Assembly (NCBI GenBank): GCA_030431675.1
Contig: JAUIIV010000009.1
Coordinates: 1 to 45,043, forward strand
Direction of reading: 5' to 3'
Source of the DNA: Gammaproteobacteria bacterium
Lineage (GTDB): Bacteria; Pseudomonadota; Gammaproteobacteria; UBA6186; Azoamicaceae
Length of the DNA: 45,043 nucleotides
The notes beneath the pieces are model-generated. The model made no database searches and had not been told where the DNA came from. It saw only the letters and a program-made list of their open reading frames with translations. The position numbers and the translations under genes were made by a program. Position 1 is the first letter of the stretch. Every line of letters starts with the position of its first letter. This document shows, piece after piece, positions 8,075 to 15,679 of the stretch.

Positions 8075-8695
8075 GTGGTTATATATAATATTAATACAAA
8101 TGGTCCTTCTACTGAATTAGTGATCGAAGTTATCAATGACACTGTCTATGTTGAAGCGCATTCTGTTGCCTACATATCAGGAAACATTAGCATGACAGCA
8201 GTTCCACATGGCTTTAAAGATCGCTTTACAGCTTTCTTTATTGGTAAAAAATTATACAAGCCATGCTACAAAGGTACTGGTAAAATATACATGCGCCCCA
8301 CTATTGGCTCATACCATAAATTCAATGTTAAAGAAGATCAACCTCTACTACTTGGCAAAAATGCTTTTATTGCTTGCCGCGAAACCATTACAATAGAACC
8401 AAAACTTGCTATAGGATTATTCAAATTTTTGTCAGGCACGCCAATGGTAAATCTTATGGTACGCGGCAATGGTAATGTGGTTATCCGCATGCCAGGAGCT
8501 GTACAAGAAGTTAAGCTAAATAATGATAAGTTTGTTGCATACGAAAGTGATATAGCGGCATATTCAGATAGTATTAAGGTATCACGTGAGCCTGCTGGCA
8601 AAGGATGGTTAAAAATTGCAAACAAAATGGTCAAAGTATACCGTGGCACCGGTAGTGTATTTTTTACCCCCCACCCTAATAAGGATGCTAAATAG
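8075..8695 (+). CDS. AIM24 family protein
   Basis: A 206-residue protein starting at GTG. It has the all-beta pattern of AIM24/TRAP-like beta-barrel proteins: early VYVEAHSVAYISGNISM (a self-association strand region), then SGTPMVNLMVRGNGNVVIRM, and a late KGWLKIANKMVKVYRGTGSV. No signal peptide or membrane segment. Bacterial members are widespread and poorly understood; the name comes from a yeast mitochondrial protein. The next gene, a lipoprotein hydrolase, starts 11 bases inside this one, so the two are translationally linked. Confidence 0.75.
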   Translation: MVIYNINTNGPSTELVIEVINDTVYVEAHSVAYISGNISMTAVPHGFKDRFTAFFIGKKLYKPCYKGTGKIYMRPTIGSYHKFNVKEDQPLLLGKNAFIACRETITIEPKLAIGLFKFLSGTPMVNLMVRGNGNVVIRMPGAVQEVKLNNDKFVAYESDIAAYSDSIKVSREPAGKGWLKIANKMVKVYRGTGSVFFTPHPNKDAK

Positions 8696-9488
8696 TATTG
8701 CTATATTTACTATTGCAATATTTATAACTGGATGCTCTAAACAAGATACAACGCGAATAACTGAAGCTAAAAATTTTAGTCAGCAATATATTGAAACAAT
8801 TCCATTTAAATTATACAGCTTATATCATATTCATGACAAAACGAATCCAAATATTAATATTTATCTAGAAGGCGATGGAAGAGTAAGAAAAAGCTACACT
8901 CAGATATCGAAGGATCCTACACCAAAAAGCAAAACTGTAATTGAGCTAGCTTCTCTTGATCCAGCTCCAAATGTAGTATACCTTGCACGCCCCTGCCAAT
9001 ATTCACCAGATGATCTACAAACTATATGCAGCAATAAGTATTGGACAAACGCTCGCTATTCCGAAGAAGTAGTGAATTCAATAAATCAGGCAATCGATAA
9101 AGTTAAGACTGATATGGGCGCGACCCGAGTTAATCTTATCGGCTACTCTGGCGGGGGCACTATAGCAATGTTAATTGCTGCAAGAAGAGGTGACGTCAAC
9201 AGTGTGCGCACCCTTGCAGGCAATCTTGACTTAACAGCTATGCAACAATACTACAAATGCAAACCACTGAATGAGTCACTTGATCCTATGGATATAGCTC
9301 ATAGAACTAGAAATATCGCCCAGGTACATTTTATAGGTGCTAAAGATAAAACTGTACCACCATATGTTGTGAAAAATTTTACAGAGAAAGCACAACTACG
9401 TGATAAACAAATGGTTATATTGCCAGATGTTGATCACCAAAAAGGCTGGGCAAAACTATGGCCAGAATTATTAGAATATGTACCTTAG
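8685..9488 (+). CDS. Alpha/beta-hydrolase lipoprotein
   Basis: The start is set at the ATG at 8685 because it places a lipoprotein signal (MLNSIAIFTIAIFITGC) at the N-terminus, with Cys17 as the lipidation site. The longer frame would bury it. The 267-residue product has a serine-hydrolase triad: nucleophile Ser155 in GYSGGG, acid Asp221 in GAKDKTVPP and His251 in DVDHQKGW. It looks like an esterase/lipase-type enzyme tethered to the outer or inner membrane; the substrate is unknown. The start overlaps the AIM24 gene by 11 bases, and the 3' end overlaps the convergent autotransporter gene by 18 bases. Confidence 0.8.
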   Translation: MLNSIAIFTIAIFITGCSKQDTTRITEAKNFSQQYIETIPFKLYSLYHIHDKTNPNINIYLEGDGRVRKSYTQISKDPTPKSKTVIELASLDPAPNVVYLARPCQYSPDDLQTICSNKYWTNARYSEEVVNSINQAIDKVKTDMGATRVNLIGYSGGGTIAMLIAARRGDVNSVRTLAGNLDLTAMQQYYKCKPLNESLDPMDIAHRTRNIAQVHFIGAKDKTVPPYVVKNFTEKAQLRDKQMVILPDVDHQKGWAKLWPELLEYVP

Positions 9489-12400
9489 ATTTAAGTATGC
9501 TTCATGTCCAGTGTAGCCACGTCGACTTTCCAAGTCATAGTTAGCAGTAATTTCTACGTTATCGCTGATAGATAAGTTAAAACTTGCACCTATTTTGATT
9601 AACAAGCGATTTGGTTGCAATGTTGAAGAAATAATTGGACCGCCGGAGATAAACATACTATTGGTATCCTGTGCACCACCACCAGCGTCCACATATGCTC
9701 CAGCATGTATTGCAGGAATGCCTACATAGTTTCTATCAGATAATGGTACTGATAATTCAGCGCCAAGGCCTAAACGAAACAAATTCATATTATTAGGTGA
9801 AACGTTAACATTAAAAGGTCCTGCCCCATTTTCTTGATATCCGAGTGTACGCAGAAAGCTATATTGCGCTGAACCATGTGGTGTAAGTTGATAGTAATCA
9901 AATAATTCAAAATCACGACTAGCAATAATCTTTGCCGTTGCCTGTTGTCCGCCATAGTCTGATACAGCATCTGCCTGAAAACCTGGCATAGTAACATTTC
10001 TTACACCATCATAATTATTGTTACCAACCGCCAAGATCCAATCAACATATGCATCATTTGCAGACTTGACAGTACCATATACCATTGCTTGATAAGCACT
10101 GATATCTGTATATGTTAATGAATTATTATTCTGTGTTACAGTAGATTTACTTACACTGCCAGCTATGCCTACAGTCAACCAATGCTGCGCCTCTGTATCT
10201 ATACCAAAGGCGATACCTTTTGTTTTAGCTTTATATCCAAGCATATCCTGTTTATCACGCTGATGACCAGAGCTAGTAAATGGTCGTATCCATACCCCAT
10301 GCTTACCGTACATATCATTATCACCTGCTGCAGCCATAAGTGTGTCTTGCCGTGTATTTACTAAACGTATTTCAACTTGCCTCAAATTCGTGCTAATCAT
10401 TTGCATGGTTTGTATAGGTGGTGACTCTGGAGGAAATAAATTAACTAATGCTATATTTAAATCTCTATCGTTATCAATCTTCTCTAGTGCATTAAGTAAA
10501 TTTAGCTGATCTTGGCTAGGGTTGCTTCTACCTATCTGTTCCATATAATCACCAATAGCTTGACCTCGTGCAGTCGTTGCATGATTGCCAAAACCATCTC
10601 TCACAACTTGTACATTTGCATCAGGACCGCTCGTTGATAAAGACCATGAAGAAATATAACGAGACGGCTGTGGTAATATATATCCCCCCAAAGTGGACGG
10701 TGTTAATGTCGCATTTGAAGTAAGTAAGTTGTATTCACCCTCTGCGATATAGTTATTATTATACCCCACGACAATCGTACCATTTGATAAACTTACGGTA
10801 GTTACACTTGAAGCATCAATGCTGGGTAAGATATTTTGTGTACTAAAGCTGGCAAAAATTGACCCATTATTTGTAAAAGATGCACCTGCTAAAGTAATAG
10901 TAGGGGTTCCATTAATATAAAATACCCCTGTTGAATTATTTGTCAAATTACCGCCGACACCGCCGGTGCCAAGCGTAAGATTAGAGTTATCTACCGTAAA
11001 AAATCCAGAATTAACTATATTACCATCACCAGATAGTGTGCGACTATCACTAACAGTTAACGAAGCACCGTTATCTACCTGTATTGTACTGCCAGACGCT
11101 AAATTGATATTTGTAAAGTTTGTACAAGAAGCACCATTTTGCAGTGTCAAATTTGAGTTACCGATTATATCTATGACTTGTACACCGTTTATAGCAGCAT
11201 TGGTTTGTAATGTAGTAGCATTTGTAACACGCATAGTTCCGGCACCGGTAACTGGTTGGCCAACTATATTAGTACCATTAATAGAAAAAGTACCGCCGCC
11301 ATTAAAGGTTGTTATGCTCCCAGCGTATTTAAAAAGATTATCAAAATCTGTGAGGGAAGATGAAGCATTAAAATTAAGAGTACCATAATTTAGAATGCGC
11401 CCACTACCACCACCTAACTGTGCAGCCACATTTACAGTTACAGCGCTGTTATCAATTCTTAATTGATCGCTCACCCCTGTAATATTATTATTTATATTAA
11501 AAACACCGTTATAAACACCAATAGTACGTACATCTGTAATTAAAGCACCAGTGCTCTGCTCACCAGATGTTTGTGAGTTTATAAAGAGTGAGTTGCTTGT
11601 ATTGCTAGCTGCACCAGTAATTGTACCTAGTGTTAAAGATAAAGGCGCTTCAATAGTAATAACACTGCCAGTTTGGGCACTAATAGTACCAGTAAATGAA
11701 CTACCACCGGTTATAAATGTAATACCACCATAATTTGTGATTGTGCCAGACACGGTTGTATTTGGATATATGAACAACTGACCGGCGCTCTCATTTACAA
11801 AACTAGTTGAAGATATTTCAGGCGAAGAGCTATCTCGTAAATGCCACGCACCCTGATTACTGACCGCCTTGCTAACATTACCGGAAAACTGTTCTACTGT
11901 ACTAGTGTTAGTAAAAGTACCAGTACCAGCTAGATTTGCAGATAGATTTGTATAGTTGTTATTAGTTATGGCACCATTTGTTAATGCCGCTAGCACTCTA
12001 AACGTTGAGTTATTTACTATAGAGCCATTACACGTGGTAGGAGCTGCGATAGTTAACCATGTAAGATAATTTGCTCCATGAGTGATAGTAGACCCCGCAC
12101 CAATTACATGGCTTGTGCCTCCTAGTCTTAAAGCTCCACTGTCATAGGTTATAATATTACCATTTATCGGAGTAGTACCATTAATTTGAAGAGTTGCATA
12201 GTTTGCTGTAAGAGATGGGTTAAAGTTACTGTTGGTAAAAGTTGCAGTCCCCCTATTAGTAAAAAATGTTGGAGTGAATGCACCAGCGCTGTCAGTAATT
12301 GTACCATTATTAGTAACATTAACAGTACCACTCGAGGTTAAGCTTCCTCCTGTTCGATTAAATGTACATCCAGAGTCAACAATTAAAGCTGTGCCCAATG

Positions 12401-13640
12401 AAATATTATTGCTAAATGTTGCAGTAGAGCCGCTCTGGATTTGCAAGAGATCACTAACAGTTACAGTGCCGCTAAATGTTGGATTGCCACTAGAGTTTCT
12501 AACAAACATATCTGGAATATCAATGGTAGCAGCAAGGGTGCCTGTGCAAGCAGAGCTTTGACCCAATAGCAATTGAGCTGCACCTGTGCCTCTTATTGTT
12601 CCAGTTACACCACCTAAAGCACCATTAAGTTCAATATATCCGGTATTTCCATATGACACTGTTGGAAACGCTGCAGTACCACCATTAATCCTAATATAAC
12701 CCTGATTTGATAAGAAACTTGCAGTATTAGGAAATGTTATACTACCTCCACTACCAACCTCAATTAGAGCAGTGCTAGCACCACTAATGTTGTACAAAGG
12801 TCCATTACGATTAAAGGTACCATTTACGGTTATGCAACCACCGCTTAAATTCCGTAATATTCTATTATTTCCGAGAGTACCAGTCCCACCAAGTGTGCCG
12901 CCACTTTGAACATCAATTTCCCCACTGTTGTCTAGCCTTGCATTGAGAGTAAAGGTTCTGCCATTTGGTATATTGATTATCCCGTCAGAACTTTGTGTTG
13001 AAAATCCAGGGCCTAGTGTAAAATTTCCACTAAACAGCGTTATACTGCCATTATTCTGTAGTCGCACTTGACATGTTGCAGTCGAGTTATAGATCCCAAT
13101 AGTGCCATTATTCGTAAAAGTAAGGCTTGTATCTCCATTGATCGCGCTACCATTAACCAACTCAAATAAAGAGTTATTTACAAATCCACCACCAGCAGAA
13201 AGATTGACAACTCCAGATCCAAAGCTCCTCATCCTGCCACCGGCATAAGTAAAATTCCTGGTTTTTATTTCCCAATAGCCACTACTATCAATTAGCCCTC
13301 CACCGAGTGTTGGGTGACCATTCCAAGAGACGCTAAAGCCTGTATTATGATATCCAGCCCAACGGTTTCGAATAATACTACCAGTACCAAAATTTGTAGT
13401 ACTTCTTTTAGTAACACTATTGACTATTCCAAGCTCATATGAATTACCACCACCTGTAGCAGGTAGATTTTGACGTTTAATCCAAGGACCATCCCAGCCC
13501 GCATAATTAAAACCACCACTTGGGGTTGGTGCTCCACGATGATGGGTCATCCAGCGAAAAACAACAGCATACGCAGAATTACTGATCAGCAAACAGCTTA
13601 ATATAACTATAAATTTTTGCTTTACCTTTTTCTTATGCAC
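9471..13640 (-). CDS. Large autotransporter (type Va secretion) with repeat-rich passenger
   Basis: A 1389-residue protein starting at GTG. It has a signal peptide (KKKVKQKFIVILSCLLIS then NSAYA), a very long Asn/Gly/Thr/Ser-rich passenger built of short beta-helix-like repeats (many GxLxNxGxx steps), and a C-terminal autotransporter barrel in the last ~275 residues, starting near GVWIRPFTSSG and ending YLNLRYIF with a terminal Phe. Such proteins export their passenger to the cell surface as an adhesin or enzyme; no catalytic motif is visible in the passenger. The barrel is recognisably related to that of the 754-residue autotransporter at 35.2 kb while the passengers differ in length and sequence. 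Confidence 0.88.
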   Translation of the reverse strand: MHKKKVKQKFIVILSCLLISNSAYAVVFRWMTHHRGAPTPSGGFNYAGWDGPWIKRQNLPATGGGNSYELGIVNSVTKRSTTNFGTGSIIRNRWAGYHNTGFSVSWNGHPTLGGGLIDSSGYWEIKTRNFTYAGGRMRSFGSGVVNLSAGGGFVNNSLFELVNGSAINGDTSLTFTNNGTIGIYNSTATCQVRLQNNGSITLFSGNFTLGPGFSTQSSDGIINIPNGRTFTLNARLDNSGEIDVQSGGTLGGTGTLGNNRILRNLSGGCITVNGTFNRNGPLYNISGASTALIEVGSGGSITFPNTASFLSNQGYIRINGGTAAFPTVSYGNTGYIELNGALGGVTGTIRGTGAAQLLLGQSSACTGTLAATIDIPDMFVRNSSGNPTFSGTVTVSDLLQIQSGSTATFSNNISLGTALIVDSGCTFNRTGGSLTSSGTVNVTNNGTITDSAGAFTPTFFTNRGTATFTNSNFNPSLTANYATLQINGTTPINGNIITYDSGALRLGGTSHVIGAGSTITHGANYLTWLTIAAPTTCNGSIVNNSTFRVLAALTNGAITNNNYTNLSANLAGTGTFTNTSTVEQFSGNVSKAVSNQGAWHLRDSSSPEISSTSFVNESAGQLFIYPNTTVSGTITNYGGITFITGGSSFTGTISAQTGSVITIEAPLSLTLGTITGAASNTSNSLFINSQTSGEQSTGALITDVRTIGVYNGVFNINNNITGVSDQLRIDNSAVTVNVAAQLGGGSGRILNYGTLNFNASSSLTDFDNLFKYAGSITTFNGGGTFSINGTNIVGQPVTGAGTMRVTNATTLQTNAAINGVQVIDIIGNSNLTLQNGASCTNFTNINLASGSTIQVDNGASLTVSDSRTLSGDGNIVNSGFFTVDNSNLTLGTGGVGGNLTNNSTGVFYINGTPTITLAGASFTNNGSIFASFSTQNILPSIDASSVTTVSLSNGTIVVGYNNNYIAEGEYNLLTSNATLTPSTLGGYILPQPSRYISSWSLSTSGPDANVQVVRDGFGNHATTARGQAIGDYMEQIGRSNPSQDQLNLLNALEKIDNDRDLNIALVNLFPPESPPIQTMQMISTNLRQVEIRLVNTRQDTLMAAAGDNDMYGKHGVWIRPFTSSGHQRDKQDMLGYKAKTKGIAFGIDTEAQHWLTVGIAGSVSKSTVTQNNNSLTYTDISAYQAMVYGTVKSANDAYVDWILAVGNNNYDGVRNVTMPGFQADAVSDYGGQQATAKIIASRDFELFDYYQLTPHGSAQYSFLRTLGYQENGAGPFNVNVSPNNMNLFRLGLGAELSVPLSDRNYVGIPAIHAGAYVDAGGGAQDTNSMFISGGPIISSTLQPNRLLIKIGASFNLSISDNVEITANYDLESRRGYTGHEAYLNLRYIF

Positions 13641-13838
13641 CCTATTTCCCTATAGAGATGTTTTCTAATAGCTCAACTATACTGGATCCCTTCCAACCTA
13701 ATATAATAATAGTATGTAATTTAACATGTTTCATCTTTATGACTGAATAATGGCGGTGGTTATAGCTTGTGCGCCAATGTTTTGACTTTTTAACTTCTTA
13801 CAGCTTGGCTTATGCACGATATTGTTAACATTCTAGGG

Positions 13839-13856
13839 TTGGCACGATTCTTGCAT
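13839..13856 (+). promoter_or_regulatory. Sigma-54 (RpoN) promoter, -24/-12
   Basis: TTGGCACGATTCTTGCAT matches the RpoN consensus YTGGCACG-N4-TTGCW at every defined position, including GG and GC at the correct spacing. With C13854 at -12, transcription should begin near 13866, right at the ATG at 13867. The 200 bases upstream are non-coding and could hold an enhancer-binding-protein site, but I could not identify one. Confidence 0.8.
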
Positions 13857-13866
13857 GTGGTTTTAT

Positions 13867-14175
13867 ATGGATAAAACAGAACATCAGTTAAAATTAGAAA
13901 ATAACATGTTGCGCGCCAAGCTATCTTTAGCTACACACATGCTCGGCAATGCTAAGCGCCTACTTAAGGCTCGCCAAATAGAAAGCACTAAGCTGAAAGC
14001 AGAACTAGCCCAGAAAAATACTCTACTACACGAAGAAATGCTGGCCAGTGAAGCAACGAATCAACGTCTAGCTAAAGCTCTTAATAAACTAGCAGATAGA
14101 TTCAGCCAAACTATTATTACCACTGAGGAACAAGTTGTGGCACAATCTAGCGATGCTGAACAACATAACTCTTAA
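13867..14175 (+). CDS. Small coiled-coil protein behind a sigma-54 promoter
   Basis: A highly charged helical protein: KLENNMLRAKLSLATHMLGN, LLKARQIESTKLKAELAQKN and further heptad-like stretches suggest a continuous coiled coil over most of its ~102 residues. No signal peptide or membrane segment. The frame is open from 13855, but that start lies within the promoter's -12 element. The ATG at 13867 would give a leaderless mRNA, and the ATG at 13906 would leave a ~40-base leader but has only a weak ribosome site. The 3' end overlaps the rhomboid gene by 23 bases, so the two form one transcription unit. Function unknown; it could be a partner or structural scaffold. Confidence 0.65.
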   Translation: MDKTEHQLKLENNMLRAKLSLATHMLGNAKRLLKARQIESTKLKAELAQKNTLLHEEMLASEATNQRLAKALNKLADRFSQTIITTEEQVVAQSSDAEQHNS

Positions 14176-14755
14176 TTACCAACAGTATTTTGCAATAGCC
14201 GCAGAGCAATTACCCTTTATGCTGCACTTGTTGTTAGGCATTTGGATATTTAATATTATTAACTGGATCACTGGTTCCAAACTTAACATTCTTGGCATAT
14301 ATCCACGCTCTATACCAGGGTTAGCAGGAATCATTTGCTCGCCATTTTTACATGCCGATTTTAACCATTTGTTCTTTAACAGTATTCCGCTTTTTGTGCT
14401 AGGAATGTTTATTCTAGGCATGGGGCAAGAAGTATTCATTGCATGTAGCATATTAATCATGTTTATATCTGGCATATCCGTATGGCTTATAGGGCGTAAA
14501 TATCTACATATTGGCGCTAGTGGGGTTATTTCTGGATATTTTGGATTTGTACTTTGCTTGGCATATTTGCATCCCACTATAATATCTTTAGTACTTGCAG
14601 TAATAGCATTATACTATTTTGGCTCTATTCTAGCCGGGATCCTCCCAACATCTGAGAGCGTATCATGGGAGTCTCACTTTATTGGTCTAGTAGCAGGAAT
14701 AGCTGTAGCTATATTGTTTTGGCATTACCCTGGTTTAGTTACAATTTTTTCTTAA
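14153..14755 (+). CDS. Rhomboid-family intramembrane serine protease
   Basis: A 200-residue polytopic membrane protein; the start is the ATG at 14153 rather than an upstream TTG. It has the rhomboid signatures HADFNHLFFN in the second helix region, the catalytic Ser123 in GASG and His175 in SHFIGLVAG. Rhomboids cut transmembrane helices of substrates within the membrane. Substrate unknown. It overlaps the coiled-coil gene upstream and should share its sigma-54 promoter, which would tie the protease to an enhancer-binding-protein signal. Its last 17 bases overlap the convergent Ala/Lys-rich gene. Confidence 0.88.
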   Translation: MLNNITLNYQQYFAIAAEQLPFMLHLLLGIWIFNIINWITGSKLNILGIYPRSIPGLAGIICSPFLHADFNHLFFNSIPLFVLGMFILGMGQEVFIACSILIMFISGISVWLIGRKYLHIGASGVISGYFGFVLCLAYLHPTIISLVLAVIALYYFGSILAGILPTSESVSWESHFIGLVAGIAVAILFWHYPGLVTIFS

Positions 14756-15128
14756 TATCCTGCAAAATAGCCTCTACCTCTTGTAGTTTTTGTAGGCAGG
14801 ACTTGTAATCTGGATCACTGGATTTATCTTGTGCCACAGGGGCTCCTGGTGTTGCAGTAGCTGTTGGCTGCTCTTCTGGAGTGGTTGTACTTGCAGCTTC
14901 GGGTTGAACATCTATACTAGGGCTTTCTGTGCTTTCGCTGCCACTCTCTTCTTTCTTAGACAGGCTTTCTGCAGCTTTTTTAGCTTCATCGGCAGCACTT
15001 TGCGCCATGTTTTTAGTCTTTTCGATCATTGAACCATAATCAGCGGTCTTAGCCTTTTCCGCCAACACCTTAGCCTCGTCAGCAGCCTTTTTTGCTGCCT
15101 CTTTAGCCTTATCCAACCAGTCAGGCAT
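14739..15128 (-). CDS. Ala/Lys-rich amphipathic helical protein
   Basis: A 129-residue protein of unknown function. The first ~55 residues are an Ala/Lys/Glu helix (WLDKAKEAAKKAADEAKVL, then similar repeats), resembling LEA-like or apolipoprotein-like helices. A low-complexity Ser/Thr/Pro/Glu linker (60-105) follows, then a short C-terminal helix (CLQKLQEVEAILQDIKKKL). No signal peptide. It has a strong ribosome site (GGAGGT before ATG). It may bind membranes or storage granules through its amphipathic helix, but that is inference. Convergent with, and overlapping, the rhomboid gene. Confidence 0.6.
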   Translation of the reverse strand: MPDWLDKAKEAAKKAADEAKVLAEKAKTADYGSMIEKTKNMAQSAADEAKKAAESLSKKEESGSESTESPSIDVQPEAASTTTPEEQPTATATPGAPVAQDKSSDPDYKSCLQKLQEVEAILQDIKKKL

Positions 15129-15257
15129 ATTACCTCCAAAATCACATTTCTAACCCTAATTCTTATAGTTTAGCGGCAAATTGGTAATATTCTTGATACA
15201 TAGGTTACTTCTCATATATAATGCGCGTGAGATTTTAGCGTAGGATTACTTAGATTT

Positions 15258-15530
15258 ATGGCAAAAGAAGATGCGATTGAGATGGAAGGCGTAGTTACCG
15301 ACAGCCTGCCAAATACTAATTTCAAGGTTCAGTTAGACAATGGACATATTGTTAGTGCCCATATATCTGGAAGAATGCGCAAACACAATATCAGAATATT
15401 GCTTGGTGACAGAGTAACAGTACAGTTAACTCCATATGATCTAACTAAGGGTCGAATTGTTTTTCGTAACAAAGATAATAACGGTGGATCCAGAGCTGCT
15501 ACCCCTGCTCCAGGAACAGCAAGCTCTTAA
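15258..15530 (+). CDS. infA: Translation initiation factor IF-1
   Basis: A single S1/OB-fold protein. Residues 1-70 match IF-1 ([45 protein letters not shown]). IF-1 binds the 30S A site and aids initiator tRNA selection. The usual protein is about 72 residues; this one has an ~18-residue polar tail ([19 protein letters not shown]), so it is longer than typical. It is convergent with clpA, the same neighbour as in E. coli and Pseudomonas, which supports chromosomal gammaproteobacterial synteny. Confidence 0.96.
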   Translation: MAKEDAIEMEGVVTDSLPNTNFKVQLDNGHIVSAHISGRMRKHNIRILLGDRVTVQLTPYDLTKGRIVFRNKDNNGGSRAATPAPGTASS

Positions 15531-15620
15531 TTAACAGCTTAAATATAGCTTGCAGATAGAAATCTGTGGCAAATTAATTTTTTAAACCTAGAGAATAATA
15601 TTTGTAATACCTCTATTGGC

Positions 15621-15665
15621 TAATCCTCCAATTTCTATGATCAGCATTAAGAAATTGGAGGGTTA
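15621..15665. repeat. Long inverted repeat between infA and clpA
   Basis: A 16-bp stem (arms 15621-15636 and 15650-15665) with one wobble pair and a 13-base loop. The core is CCTCCAATTTCT / AGAAATTGGAGG. It lies between convergent genes, where a two-way terminator is expected, but neither side has a T run. It could be a transcript-end hairpin or a dispersed palindromic repeat. Confidence 0.45.
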
Positions 15666-15679
15666 ATTGGCTTACAGTG

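Noticed and set aside
10966..12561. Long frames on the plus strand opposite the large autotransporter, for example 10966-11388 and 12232-12561
   Set aside because: They are antisense shadows of a repeat-rich, low-complexity gene with a clear signal peptide and barrel on the minus strand, and show hydrophobic Val/Pro-rich translation typical of such shadows.
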